Notes: a model not told the origin generated them from the sequence alone. A stretch of 64,000 nt of DNA from Armatimonadota bacterium (GCA_018268255.1 JAFDWX010000005.1:1-64000), one strand, 5' to 3'. Numbered from the stretch's first letter, positions 16,825-26,787 are shown. Made by a program: numbers and translations.

Positions 16825-18168
16825 TTATTTGGAAACTTCGTCCGCGCCTTGAGTGACCTTCACTCCCGGGTCGACATCCGGCGTCGGAAGCTCTCCTGAG
16901 TCCTCCAGTTCCCGCTGGATCTCCTCCACGGCTGATTTCACGTCTTGGAATTTACCCACGCGTCTGGCGGTTGCATAGTGGCTCGAATAATATCCGCTGA
17001 GCGAATTGATCCTCACCTGTCCACCGCCCGAAGAAGCGTGAATGAACTGGTTTCCGCCAATGTAGATCCCAACGTGGCTCACACGGCTGCCGCGCGTGAT
17101 GAAGAACACCAGATCTCCTGCTCGGAGCGATCCCCTTGAGACGTAAGTTCCAACGCGGGATTGTTCGATGGAAGTTCGCGGAAGGCTTATGCCCACTTTG
17201 CGCATGACATAACCCACGAAGCCAGAGCAATCAAACCCGCCGCGCGAGGTTCCACCCCACACGTAGCGGGTGCCCATTAGGGACTTTGCCGTGCTGATCA
17301 CCTTGCTGGCGGACGAGTTGTTCTCACTCGCAATCGGCTGCTTGACCTGGGGCTCTTCCTTGGCTTCTTTCTTGGCGGGCTTTACTTCGCTCGGCTGGTT
17401 TGTGGAACCGCTTGCGCGCTTGACGAACGCAACCACCTCCGCATCTTTGGCTTCGGCAACCATATCGCCTCTGACCCAACCGCGTTTGCCGTTTGAAAGG
17501 CGCAACTCGTACCACTCACGTCGTCGGTCGATGATTCGGCCCACGGTTCCGGAATCGACAAGGTTCACTTTGTCTGAATCCGTTCGGGGAAGCTTTCGCA
17601 AAATCACGTCATCTTTGATGACTCGTGCGTAGGTTCCATCGATTTTGTTCGCCTTGACCGCAACCGCCTTTGGTGGTGTCGGAGCCTTTGTGGGAGCCTT
17701 TGCCACGGTCTTACTGGTGGTGGCTGACTTAGTCTTCGCGACCGTCTTTGTGCTCTTGGAATTCGATGGAACGACAATCTTTTCGCCGTCGCGCAAATTG
17801 GCCATATTGCGACCACCATTGAGCTTTTTCAGCTCGCTGACGGTGATGCCATAGCGCTTGGCTAAGGTCCAGTCGTTATCTCCGGGTTTGATGGTGTAGT
17901 TACCCTTGGTAGATTTGCTGGAAGAATTGGAAGTCTTTTTTGTACTGGTTTTGGAAGATTTCTTTTCTGACGGGATGGATAGAGTCTGTCCCGGTCTGAG
18001 CCTTCGCTCATTCATCCGTGGGTTAGCTCCCCGGATTTTACTCGCTGGTACTCCCAGCTTCTTTGCGATCCGTTCTACGGTGTCGCCTTGTTTAATCTTA
18101 TATTCTTCGCCAAAAGACGCGCTTACCAATAGCAAGCAGGCCCACAAAGCAAGTGTCCTCAAAGTCAA
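16825..18168 (-). CDS. LysM-SH3-NlpC/P60 cell-wall endopeptidase
   Basis: An exported peptidoglycan hydrolase of about 447 residues. The start is TTG at 18168, 8 bases after AAGGAGG and giving a signal peptide (MTLRTLALWACLLLVSAS). Two LysM domains follow (YKIKQGDTVERIAKKLGV and YTIKPGDNDWTLAKRYGI), then a Lys/Thr/Ala linker, an SH3-like domain and a C-terminal NlpC/P60 domain. In the latter Cys314 sits in GGFDCSGF, with the usual histidines in SHVGIYIGG and FIHASS. It cleaves stem peptides. A frame further upstream (to 18228) is open but less likely. Confidence 0.9.
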   Translation of the reverse strand: MTLRTLALWACLLLVSASFGEEYKIKQGDTVERIAKKLGVPASKIRGANPRMNERRLRPGQTLSIPSEKKSSKTSTKKTSNSSSKSTKGNYTIKPGDNDWTLAKRYGITVSELKKLNGGRNMANLRDGEKIVVPSNSKSTKTVAKTKSATTSKTVAKAPTKAPTPPKAVAVKANKIDGTYARVIKDDVILRKLPRTDSDKVNLVDSGTVGRIIDRRREWYELRLSNGKRGWVRGDMVAEAKDAEVVAFVKRASGSTNQPSEVKPAKKEAKEEPQVKQPIASENNSSASKVISTAKSLMGTRYVWGGTSRGGFDCSGFVGYVMRKVGISLPRTSIEQSRVGTYVSRGSLRAGDLVFFITRGSRVSHVGIYIGGNQFIHASSGGGQVRINSLSGYYSSHYATARRVGKFQDVKSAVEEIQRELEDSGELPTPDVDPGVKVTQGADEVSK

Positions 18169-18382
18169 AGGCAATTCCTCCTTCTGGTGCCTGGGAAGCG
18201 GGTGCCCAATGCAGCCAATCCCTGACAAGATTCTTGGACGGTACCTGTCATTCCTTCAGAACGTCAACCGGCTCCCGGTGAATTTTCTGGGTACGCTCCA
18301 GGTTCCGTTGAACTTAGTACGGACGAATGGAACGTTTTAGTGTCGCTTTTGTCTGATAATTTATTCCTGCGTTTAGACTGCG

Positions 18383-19264
18383 ATGGATTCCCTGCCTGGT
18401 TTGAGTGTTGTCATCGTAAATTGGAACACCGCGAATCTCTTGGATTCGTGCCTTCGATCCATTGCCAAGTTCCCCTATGCTGGGCCACAGCAGATCATCG
18501 TCGTCGATAACAACTCGTCCGACAATTCGGCGCAGATGGTGCGCGACCGTCATCCTTCCGTGGAGTTGATCGCTGAGACCACGAACTGGGGATACGCCAA
18601 GGGCAACAATATTGGCTTTAGATCTGCTAAATATGGCTATCTATTGACCCTTAACCCTGATACAGAAGTATTTGAGGACACGCTCGATCGCGCTGTGAGC
18701 ACGTTGAGGGTGTTGAGCGATCACGCAGCCTTGTCGGCAAGGCAAATTGACACCTTGGGGGACACGCAGCAGTCGGTTCGGGGATTTCCCACCTTCCTTG
18801 GAATCGTGGGGCAACTCACCAGGCTCGATCGATTATTTCCGTCCGGTCCCCTGGGGGCATACACGCTCCCAGATTTCGATTACGATGAGGCGCAGGAGGC
18901 TCCCCAGCCCATGGGGACGTTTATTCTGTTTTCACGGGAAAAATTGGATTTATTGGATTCATCGTTGGAGCCTTTTGATGAGCAATTTCCTATATTCTTT
19001 AACGAAGTCGATTTGCTGTATCGATTATATCAGCGAGGGTTTTCGTGTTGGTACGAACCCTCCGTGCGCATCCTCCATCATGGTGGAGCCGGAACCAAGC
19101 AAGTTCGAAAGAACATGATCTGGGAGTCGCACAAGAGCCTTGTGCGGTATTTTCAGAAGCACGCATCCACTTGGCAAAAGCCACTCATTCCCCTTTTCGC
19201 ACTCTTCGTTTATGTTGGAGCACTCATCAGAGCCAGAGGCTACTACCCAGGGTTTAGACGTTAG
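18383..19264 (+). CDS. Family 2 glycosyltransferase (WbbL-like) 1
   Basis: The 293-residue GT-A family 2 enzyme has the typical VVIVNWNTANLLDSCLRSI start, the donor-site VDNNSSDNS and the metal motif LTLNPDTEVF (D-T-E). FFNEVDLLYRLYQRGFSCWYEP and HHGGAGTKQ are in the acceptor region. It lacks large membrane segments apart from a hydrophobic C-terminus (FALFVYVGALIRARGY). This is the rhamnosyltransferase-like subgroup used in cell-surface polysaccharide. It overlaps the next gene by 53 bases, which suggests an operon of surface glycan genes. Confidence 0.88.
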   Translation: MDSLPGLSVVIVNWNTANLLDSCLRSIAKFPYAGPQQIIVVDNNSSDNSAQMVRDRHPSVELIAETTNWGYAKGNNIGFRSAKYGYLLTLNPDTEVFEDTLDRAVSTLRVLSDHAALSARQIDTLGDTQQSVRGFPTFLGIVGQLTRLDRLFPSGPLGAYTLPDFDYDEAQEAPQPMGTFILFSREKLDLLDSSLEPFDEQFPIFFNEVDLLYRLYQRGFSCWYEPSVRILHHGGAGTKQVRKNMIWESHKSLVRYFQKHASTWQKPLIPLFALFVYVGALIRARGYYPGFRR

Positions 19265-20144
19265 CATCACGATCCTGAGTTGGAACGATAAGGAGGATCT
19301 CCGCGCGTGTTTGCAGAGTCTCCGAGAACGCAAGGACGAATGCAAGTTCGAAACGATCGTAATCGACAACAACTCTGGCGATGGATCTGGCGATATGGTT
19401 GCAGCAGAATTTCCCGAAGTGCGACTGTTCCGCCAGTACGTGAACCTCGGGTTCTGTGGCGGGCATAACTTCGCGGTAGGCAAAATCACGGGTAAGTATT
19501 GGTTCTGCCTCAATTCCGATACCGTGGTCCATCCGGGTGCCATAAGAGGACTGTGGGAGTTTCTCAAGGAGCATCCTGACGTCGGGATCGTCGGGCCCAA
19601 GTTGCTCAATACCGACGGCTCGCTCCAATACTCCGCGCGGAGATTTCCAAACCCTGTCGCCGCCCTATTCCGAAACACGCTTCTGGGAAGGCTCTTTCCG
19701 AACACAAGTGCGGTTCGGTCATATCTCATGCAGGATTGGGATCACCTCTCGGGTCGAGAGGTGGATTGGGTCTCGGGTTCAGCATTCCTCATGAGCCCTG
19801 AAGCCCTGGAATCTGTGGGAGTTTTCGACCCTGAATACTTTATGTATTGTGAGGATGTTGACTTGTGTTGGAGAACTTGGCACGCCGGGTTCAAGGTCTA
19901 TTACTATCCCGAAGCGGTCATAACTCATCATATCGGGCGAGCAACGGATAAGGCTCCGAACCGCATGATTGGACGGTTCCATCGATCAATGTACAAGTTT
20001 TACACAAAACATCAGGTGCCCCTCGCAGCTCCGATCGCCCGACCGTTTCTGAAATTTTTCGCAGCAATCGCGCTCTTTGGCCGGGCTTCGCTCTTTGTCA
20101 TCAAAAACAAATTCGACGTTCTGAAAAGGAAGGCACTGGGATGA
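19212..20144 (+). CDS. Family 2 glycosyltransferase (WbbL-like) 2
   Basis: A 310-residue GT2 paralogue of the previous gene. The start is the ATG at 19212; a frame open to 19140 adds only residues inside the preceding gene. Motifs are SITILSWNDKEDLRACL, IDNNSGDGSGD, CLNSDTVVHPGA, the DVDLCWRTWHAGF segment and HHIGRATD. A C-terminal hydrophobic stretch (FLKFFAAIALFGRASLFVI) may tie it to the membrane. Its stop overlaps the ATG of the O-antigen ligase-like gene by 4 bases (ATGA). Confidence 0.88.
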   Translation: MLEHSSEPEATTQGLDVSITILSWNDKEDLRACLQSLRERKDECKFETIVIDNNSGDGSGDMVAAEFPEVRLFRQYVNLGFCGGHNFAVGKITGKYWFCLNSDTVVHPGAIRGLWEFLKEHPDVGIVGPKLLNTDGSLQYSARRFPNPVAALFRNTLLGRLFPNTSAVRSYLMQDWDHLSGREVDWVSGSAFLMSPEALESVGVFDPEYFMYCEDVDLCWRTWHAGFKVYYYPEAVITHHIGRATDKAPNRMIGRFHRSMYKFYTKHQVPLAAPIARPFLKFFAAIALFGRASLFVIKNKFDVLKRKALG

Positions 20145-22261
20145 GTTCGCGACGCCAATTCGTGCTCTGGATTGTTGCGCTCATCATCGGGTTGGCTCCC
20201 GTTTTGGGAGGCCAAGTTGTGATTGGAGCAAGTCCCATTGATCCGGGTCTCGCGGGCATTCTCAAGGGCATGTTGGCGGCTCCAGAGCTGCCCTACACCA
20301 TGCACACCCTATTGGCCCTGCCGATCATCGCCGTGGCGGTCGCCATGTCGATCAAGCACCGGGTGTGGCTCTTGCCCCGATATCCCATTTTGCTTCCGCT
20401 TACTTTGCTTTTCGCCCTGATCTCGGCCTCGTGTCTTTTGTCGAGTTATCGGTACACCAGCATTCTTGCAGCGGCGGAATGGGCGAGTTACGGAATCCTC
20501 CTCCTCGTGGTTGTCGCCGTTTCGGGTCGCTCCGAAGGGCCCAAGATCATCCTTGCAGCACTTGCCGTCGGGGGCACCATCTTGGCACTCAAAGGGGTGA
20601 GCGAGTATGCCGAGATGCGGCGAATCGACCCGAACTGGAGGATTTTCGCGGACTGGATTCAGCAGAACGCCTTGGCCGGGATGCTCAACCTCTGCATTTT
20701 TGCCGGGATAGGCACGGCACTCGTCGCAAAACGGCTCTCAACGCTTCTTGCCATCCTCGCAACGGGAATCATGCTATTTTCCATGCTGCTCACCCAGAGC
20801 AAGGGCGGCTATCTTTCGTTTGCGGCAGGGTTTGGAGTCATGGTCATTCTGTTGGTTCCCAAATCCACCCGTCCATCGATTGGAATGGCACTAGTTCCGG
20901 TCGCTCTCGCGGCATTGCTCATCGGCGGACTCAAATTGTCGCAGCCAGCCGCCGCCAGTGGCGGAGTATTGGGGAGGGTCGCCAAAGCAGGCGAACAGCA
21001 AGAGCAATCCGGAGGATTCAGGAAGCTCCTTTGGATTTCGGCGGGAAAACTCGCCATGGCAAATCCCGCGGGAACTGGCATCGACACATTTCGAAACATC
21101 GGGGCTCAGCCCGGGCTTGTGGCGCCAACCCAATACGCTCACTCGACATATCTTCAACTCGCCGCAGAGTGCTCGATTCTGGCGCCGCTCGTGCTTTTGT
21201 GGCTACTGTTTGCCTGGGCCAGAGGTATGTTCAGGGCTCAGGGAGAAATACCCACAGATTCGTTAAAATTGAGAGCGGTAGTCGTCGGAGCCATCACGTG
21301 CTGCGCGATTCACAACCAGATCGACAGCCTCCTCTATAGCTTTGGCATCGGTGTGGGTTTCTTCGCGTTGCTGGCAGTGGGTCTGCTTGTCAGTGCAGAT
21401 GGCAGCAGTCCCGAGCTCGTCCCCACCCCGCTTCGTACGTGGTTTGTCGGGGTCATTCCGGCTCTGGTTGCGATAGTCCTCATCCACGGCTCCCGAACCG
21501 AACTCCTCAAAGCCCAGGCACTCGGGCTCCTCACACGTCAAGACCCTAGCGGAGTGGAATTGCTGGAGAGCGCGGAATCTTGGGCACCGCTCGATGGAAG
21601 TACTCGCTACCTGATTGCGCGGACTAGCCTGGATCCCAAATCACCCGAGTACTTGTCCAAGTTGGAAGAAGCGACGAGGCTCGACCCGTCGCTCCGATAC
21701 TTCCGAGCTCTGGCGACCACTTTCGATCTTCAGGGAAAGCCAGCAGAGGCGATTGAGGCTGTGGACAAAGCACTACAGCTTGATCCAAACAACCTTCCAG
21801 GCCATCTCCTAAAGATCTCGATCGCTGAGCATCTGCAGGATCCGGCCCTAGTCAAGAAGGCGTGCGAGGATGCTATCGCCGTGGAGCAAACGACTGCCTT
21901 TCAAATTCGCGCGATTCCGGAGATGATTCCGACCGAAACCTTTGAAGCTCGGATAAAGCTGGCGGAACTAACCACCGATCGACCCACTGCCATCCGACTT
22001 TTGCAGGAAGCTGTTGATGGGTTCAAACGCTACTGGACCACGTCGGTACCATTGGTCGCGCGCGCCGCCAAAGAAGATATCAACGCCAACTACGCTGGGG
22101 AAAATTGGCAGGACGTGCAACGTAAGCGGATCGTCGCCCAGCAAGCATGCAAGAAATTGGCTGGGCTGCTGGCGGCGGGTGGTGATCAGCGAACCGCTGA
22201 CCGAGTCTTGGAGGAATCGGCCGTTTTCGACTCGGGTGTCGACTTGGGCGGCGTCAAGTAA
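20141..22261 (+). CDS. O-antigen ligase-like membrane protein with C-terminal TPR
   Basis: A 706-residue protein. The first two thirds (about 1-455) are hydrophobic, with about ten to twelve predicted membrane helices and the large extracytoplasmic loop of the Wzy_C/WaaL family around FRNIGAQPGLVAPTQYAHSTYLQLAAE. The last third (about 470-700) is soluble, with repeated TPR helices (LFDLQGKPAEAIEAVDKALQ type). Ligase and polymerase members of this family attach or extend surface polysaccharides. It completes the three-gene GT operon. The 3' end overlaps the convergent PBP2 gene by 76 bases. Confidence 0.8.
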   Translation: MSSRRQFVLWIVALIIGLAPVLGGQVVIGASPIDPGLAGILKGMLAAPELPYTMHTLLALPIIAVAVAMSIKHRVWLLPRYPILLPLTLLFALISASCLLSSYRYTSILAAAEWASYGILLLVVVAVSGRSEGPKIILAALAVGGTILALKGVSEYAEMRRIDPNWRIFADWIQQNALAGMLNLCIFAGIGTALVAKRLSTLLAILATGIMLFSMLLTQSKGGYLSFAAGFGVMVILLVPKSTRPSIGMALVPVALAALLIGGLKLSQPAAASGGVLGRVAKAGEQQEQSGGFRKLLWISAGKLAMANPAGTGIDTFRNIGAQPGLVAPTQYAHSTYLQLAAECSILAPLVLLWLLFAWARGMFRAQGEIPTDSLKLRAVVVGAITCCAIHNQIDSLLYSFGIGVGFFALLAVGLLVSADGSSPELVPTPLRTWFVGVIPALVAIVLIHGSRTELLKAQALGLLTRQDPSGVELLESAESWAPLDGSTRYLIARTSLDPKSPEYLSKLEEATRLDPSLRYFRALATTFDLQGKPAEAIEAVDKALQLDPNNLPGHLLKISIAEHLQDPALVKKACEDAIAVEQTTAFQIRAIPEMIPTETFEARIKLAELTTDRPTAIRLLQEAVDGFKRYWTTSVPLVARAAKEDINANYAGENWQDVQRKRIVAQQACKKLAGLLAAGGDQRTADRVLEESAVFDSGVDLGGVK

Positions 22262-24006
22262 CGCTTGATCAAACTGGTGGCTATCGGCGCCGCGACGTCG
22301 CCACCGTGACCCGCATTCTCGGCAACGACTGCGATGGCGATGGTCGGATTTTCGACCGGTGCGAACGCAACAAACCAGCTGTGGGTCAACTGGTAACGCT
22401 TGTTTTCCGCTGACCCCGTTTTTCCACCGATGTGCAAGCCCGGAATTCTCGACGCTCGCGCCGTACCGACCTCCACGACGTTAAGGCAAGCATTCTGCAC
22501 GACATCCCAAAAATGCGGATCCACCTTGATTTGCGCGGCAATCTCCGGCATGACTTTGGTGGGTTTGGTGTCTCCAGGGTGCAGCACGGCTCGGACCAGA
22601 TGGGGCTGGAACCGAGTGCCCCTATTTGCGACGGTGGCCACGAGATTAGCCATTTGGAGCGCCGTAGTCTCTGTATAGCCCTGGCCAATACCCATCAGAA
22701 CGGTATTCCCGGGTTGCCAAATACCTTTGTTGACCTTGTCTATCCACTCTTGAGAGGGCGCAATGCCCTTCCCTTCGCCTGGTAGGTCGATACCGGTTCT
22801 CTCACCAATACCAAACAAGTGGGCCGCCTTTTGAAGGTTGGATAATCCAGCATTTCGAGCGAGCTGCATAAAATAGGCGTTACAACTTTTTGTAAAGGCT
22901 GGCAGGAAAGGTATCGCACCGTGAACTCCCAGGCACTTAAATTTTGATCGTCCCAACTGGTAGTAGCCATGACAACTAGTTATGGTTGCCGATGGATTGA
23001 ACTTCCCTGCCAACTCCGCTGCCAATGTCGTGTTGAGTTTGAACGTGGAACCGGGAGCGTACGAGTACTTGATCGCTCGGTTATAGAGTGGCAGAGCCGG
23101 GTCGTCGCGCAGCATCGCGTAGTTCTCTTTGCTGATCCCGCCCAGGAACATCGAGGCGTCGTACGAAGGAGAACTGGCCAAACACAGAATTTCGCCGTTT
23201 CGGGGATCGATCGCGACGGCTGCACCGCGGCGACTGCCCAGGGCTTCCAAAGCCGCCCGCTGAAGGCCGAGGTCAAGCCCCAAGATGAGCTTATCGCCGG
23301 GCACGGGAGAATCTTTCTTAACGAGCCGCAAGGGACGTTTCTTTTCGTCGATGACAATTTCTCGCTGGCCCGGCTTGCCCATCAACTCGAGCTCATGAGA
23401 TTTCTCAAGACCGATTTTCCCAACAAACTCCGCAGGCTCGACTCCCTTCTTCTTGAGGCTTGCGACGTCTTGGTCGTTGGGAATCCCGACGTACCCAATG
23501 ATATGCGCAGTGGCAACAGGATCGCTGTAGAACCGGATCGGAAGGGCGGAAACTGTAAAACCGGGGATTTCATCGCTCAGCTCTGCAATGACCGATGCCT
23601 GCTCGATCGTTGCATTGGTGTAGATCGGCTTGGGCATCACCTTGTATTGGCGGTAGTTTTTAAGTTCCTTCTCGATCTCAGTCGGCTCGACCTGGAGAAT
23701 TTTCGCGATCTTGGCAATGCCGGCTTTGTTCGCAAGAACAATCTTGGGTTGGGCCAGCACCACAAGATTCGGCTTGGTGCCCGCCAGGATCTTTCCGTGT
23801 CGATCCACAATCAGACCCCGCGGTGCCATCTCCGGTACGGTGCTCGACCGGCTCGTTTGGGCTAGTGCGGCCAGGTTGTCCGAATCCACCACCTGGAGGA
23901 ACCATAGCCGCATGAAAATCGCGATGAGACCCGCCAACAAAATGAGGAAATAGAAGATGGACCGAAAATCAATCGCACGCGCGCGCTCTTCGTGAACGGC
24001 TGACAT
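22186..24006 (-). CDS. mrdA: Penicillin-binding protein 2 (class B transpeptidase)
   Basis: The 606-residue elongasome transpeptidase has one N-terminal membrane helix (about 16-36), a non-catalytic dimerisation domain and a transpeptidase domain with all three active motifs: S320-T-F-K323, S374-C-N376 and K529-T-G531. RGLIVDRHGKILA is typical of the family. The last 20 residues are Ser/Lys/Thr-rich and lie in the region overlapping the oppositely oriented O-antigen ligase-like gene. It is separated by 3 bases from the small membrane gene upstream, so PBP1A, the small protein and PBP2 form one operon for wall elongation. Confidence 0.94.
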   Translation of the reverse strand: MSAVHEERARAIDFRSIFYFLILLAGLIAIFMRLWFLQVVDSDNLAALAQTSRSSTVPEMAPRGLIVDRHGKILAGTKPNLVVLAQPKIVLANKAGIAKIAKILQVEPTEIEKELKNYRQYKVMPKPIYTNATIEQASVIAELSDEIPGFTVSALPIRFYSDPVATAHIIGYVGIPNDQDVASLKKKGVEPAEFVGKIGLEKSHELELMGKPGQREIVIDEKKRPLRLVKKDSPVPGDKLILGLDLGLQRAALEALGSRRGAAVAIDPRNGEILCLASSPSYDASMFLGGISKENYAMLRDDPALPLYNRAIKYSYAPGSTFKLNTTLAAELAGKFNPSATITSCHGYYQLGRSKFKCLGVHGAIPFLPAFTKSCNAYFMQLARNAGLSNLQKAAHLFGIGERTGIDLPGEGKGIAPSQEWIDKVNKGIWQPGNTVLMGIGQGYTETTALQMANLVATVANRGTRFQPHLVRAVLHPGDTKPTKVMPEIAAQIKVDPHFWDVVQNACLNVVEVGTARASRIPGLHIGGKTGSAENKRYQLTHSWFVAFAPVENPTIAIAVVAENAGHGGDVAAPIATSLIKRYLTPPKSTPESKTADSSKTRSAVR

Positions 24007-24009
24007 CGC

Positions 24010-24234
24010 CTAGCGCACCTCCTCAAGGATTCCCTTAGCCAAGACCCGAAGTTTGCGTGTTGCCCGACGTATGAACGAGGGGTTACTGGATGACGATGCC
24101 TTGGCAACGTAGCCGCTCGGATAGATCGGGTGAGCAATCTGCATTTGAAACAGCCTGAACCCGCAAACCGCAAATCCGGCTGCCATTGCCACAAAGAAAC
24201 TCCTGGATATTGTTCCAATGGGTCGACGTTTCAT
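24010..24234 (-). CDS. Small bitopic membrane protein between the PBP genes
   Basis: This 74-residue protein has one membrane helix at about 9-30 and a basic, helical C-terminus, and resembles FtsL-like bitopic proteins only in layout. It begins 9 bases after the PBP1A stop and ends 3 bases before the PBP2 start, so it is a genuine member of the operon. No family is recognised. It may support the two synthases it sits between; this is inference. Confidence 0.6.
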   Translation of the reverse strand: MKRRPIGTISRSFFVAMAAGFAVCGFRLFQMQIAHPIYPSGYVAKASSSSNPSFIRRATRKLRVLAKGILEEVR

Positions 24235-24243
24235 TTATTGCCC

Positions 24244-26619
24244 TTAGTGGATCCGACAACGGCGCTTCGGCTGACTGCCCTTTCGATAGGTCATCGCCTG
24301 TTGATTGGGACATCGATCCGTGGCGAGCATTCCTGAATCTGCGCACACCATAACTGTGATCGTTCCCCCTTCTTCGCGATCATTTGACTTGGGCTTCGAA
24401 GGACGTGAGTCAGGTGCAGTCCGGCTGGGTTCGGTACGTTTGGGAGGCTCTGCCGGTGGATTGGTGCTCTCATTCGGTCGACCCCGCGTCGCATCGGGCG
24501 TTGGCGGCGGCTCCTCGCTTGGCTTCGGGGTGAAATCGTTGGGTAATCCGTTTTCGTTTTGTGGTTTGTCTGGGTCCTGCTGAGGCTCATCGGCTCGGTC
24601 CGGCGCTGGCTCGTTGCTTCGCGTCCTTTGAGAATCCCGCTCAGGTGCGACCCTCTCGTCATCCGAAGTGTCAGATCGGACCGTACGCACTCTCTGCTCA
24701 TCTTCGGGAGCGCCGGGATGCTTTGCATCCGCCATCTCAGACACACGACTCATGATCGCAGCCCACATTTCCGCGGTGTGACTGCCACCCATGACGCTGT
24801 GGTCCATGGGCGGATAGGCCCACTTGTATTTGCCGCCAAGCAAAGCAACTTTCTGCTCGTTGGCGATCCACCCGATACCGATGAATTTATCGGTGTAACC
24901 ACAGAACCAAGCGTCCTTATTGTCGTTGGTGGTTCCGGTTTTTCCCCGTGCGCCATCGACGTAACTTGCTGCGCGGCCAGTACCATAGAGAACGACTCTC
25001 CGCATGAGTCCATCTATTCGATCCGCCGTGGATGAACTCAGGACGTTGCTTGTTCTTCCAAGTTCCTGGGTGGGTTGAATGGTCTGTCCGTCTTGGGTCG
25101 TAATTCGGACCACGGCATACGGATCCACTCTCGTACCTCGACGTTGGAACACACTGTAGCCTCGCGCCATATCCAGAAGAGAAACTTCTGCGGTGCCGAG
25201 AGCCAACGATGGAACGGGCAACATCGTGCCGGTGATCCCGAACCTGCGCCGAGCCTCTTGTACGAATACTTTCCAGCCGGCTGATCTGTCACCGTTTCCC
25301 GCAGCGATGGCGTATTCGTCCAACGTATGGACGGCAGGGAGGTTGATAGACCATTGAACCGCAGACTCCAGTGAAACTGTTCCTCCGGTGAACCGACCTG
25401 AATTCTTGGGTCGATACCACCCGCCGCCAGGGAGGTGCATATTGACGGGTGCATTGCTCACATAGTCGCGCAAAATTCCCTTCGCATCTGCGAGCGCGTA
25501 AACGTATGGTTTGAAGCTTGAACCCGGCTGGCGCCGACCCTTGACGACGACGTTGAATTGGTTGCGCTGGTAATCCGGGCCACCGACCATCGCGACGATC
25601 TTTCCGTTACGATCGGTAATGAGAAAAGCACCCGTTCTCACATTGTCGTGACGAAAACGATGAACAAACCTCTGGACCTGTTCCTCGGCCATGGCTTGGA
25701 CCTTGGTATCGATGGTCGTTTCCACCACGTAGCCGCCCTGCCCGATGTCCATCTCAGGATGTTCTTTTTCTAGTACTTCGAGCACGTAGTTTACGAAGTA
25801 ATTGCACTGCCGAATGCCGTAGTGAACGTTCTTGTTCTCATGGGCGATCTTGGGCCTTTCGGCCTTGGCTTGGGCGTACTCGCTCTTGGTGATAAACCCT
25901 TCCGAGAACATGATGTCAAGAACATCGTTCCGGTTAGCAAGCGATTTCTCGTAGTTTGCAAACGGATTTTCGCTGCTGGGCTTTCGGACCAATCGCGCCA
26001 GCATGGCGGCTTCGCTGATAGAGACCTTGTTCAGCGGCTTGTTAAAGTAGATTTCGGCAGCCCTTGAGATGCCATAGGCTCGCGATCCATAAAAAACTTG
26101 GTTGAGATAGAGCTCGAGGATCTGGTCCTTGGTGTACTGTTGCTCGATGGTCACGGCGAGGGCCATGTCTTGGATCTTTCGCTGGAATGTGCGCTCGCCT
26201 TCGCTGAACAACCGCTTGGCCAGTTGCATTGTAAGGGTGGATGCACCACCCGTGACGCGACCTTCCTTTCCGCTTGTAAACAGCACGCGTGCGAACGACT
26301 GCGGGTCGATTCCCCCGTGTTCGTAAAAGCGCTTGTCTTCCGCAGCGATCGTCGCCTGTTGGATGATCTGGGGAATCTCGCTTAAGGGGACCCACTTTCG
26401 GTCCTCGTCGATCATCTTGTAGAGCACTACGCCGTCAGCACTTTTGATCAGCGATGGCTGGATCTGGAGAGCGGCTTTGAACCGGCCTAGATCGCCGACC
26501 ATGCCGTTGGCGCGATTCAGTTCCTTTATCCAAAAGAACCCGATCACACCCGCGCCCAACGCCACGAGCGAAACCAAAAGAATGAGAACGGCAAGGACGT
26601 TCTTCAGAACCCGATTCAT
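24244..26619 (-). CDS. mrcA: Class A penicillin-binding protein 1A (bifunctional)
   Basis: The start is the ATG at 26619 (about 791 residues), chosen for GAGGAAG just upstream; the frame is open up to 26712 and a more basic N-terminus cannot be excluded. One membrane helix is near residues 8-30. The glycosyltransferase domain has the catalytic Glu in EDKRFYEHGGID, then VTGGASTLTMQLAK. The transpeptidase has S367-S-F-K370 in PGSSFKPY, and later GKTG. The C-terminal tail is Pro/Arg-rich and ends in the Cys-spaced block CADSG, DRCPN, RRCRIH, known from other class A PBPs. TATACT near 26690 is a good -10 for a promoter, which supports the shorter start. Confidence 0.92.
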   Translation of the reverse strand: MNRVLKNVLAVLILLVSLVALGAGVIGFFWIKELNRANGMVGDLGRFKAALQIQPSLIKSADGVVLYKMIDEDRKWVPLSEIPQIIQQATIAAEDKRFYEHGGIDPQSFARVLFTSGKEGRVTGGASTLTMQLAKRLFSEGERTFQRKIQDMALAVTIEQQYTKDQILELYLNQVFYGSRAYGISRAAEIYFNKPLNKVSISEAAMLARLVRKPSSENPFANYEKSLANRNDVLDIMFSEGFITKSEYAQAKAERPKIAHENKNVHYGIRQCNYFVNYVLEVLEKEHPEMDIGQGGYVVETTIDTKVQAMAEEQVQRFVHRFRHDNVRTGAFLITDRNGKIVAMVGGPDYQRNQFNVVVKGRRQPGSSFKPYVYALADAKGILRDYVSNAPVNMHLPGGGWYRPKNSGRFTGGTVSLESAVQWSINLPAVHTLDEYAIAAGNGDRSAGWKVFVQEARRRFGITGTMLPVPSLALGTAEVSLLDMARGYSVFQRRGTRVDPYAVVRITTQDGQTIQPTQELGRTSNVLSSSTADRIDGLMRRVVLYGTGRAASYVDGARGKTGTTNDNKDAWFCGYTDKFIGIGWIANEQKVALLGGKYKWAYPPMDHSVMGGSHTAEMWAAIMSRVSEMADAKHPGAPEDEQRVRTVRSDTSDDERVAPERDSQRTRSNEPAPDRADEPQQDPDKPQNENGLPNDFTPKPSEEPPPTPDATRGRPNESTNPPAEPPKRTEPSRTAPDSRPSKPKSNDREEGGTITVMVCADSGMLATDRCPNQQAMTYRKGSQPKRRCRIH

Positions 26620-26787
26620 CGGCTTCCTCTTGGATTTCCGCGTGCGTTTTTTTGCTTGCGAGGCCGTTCTTGTCGCCAATGTTCTTGCCAGTATAACGTA
26701 CGAGATTCGCAATCGGTGCCAAGAAGGTTCATCGGAACCTCTCCTCGCCGTTCGCTTTTTGCCGAGATTGGGCCAAAATCGAGGGAT

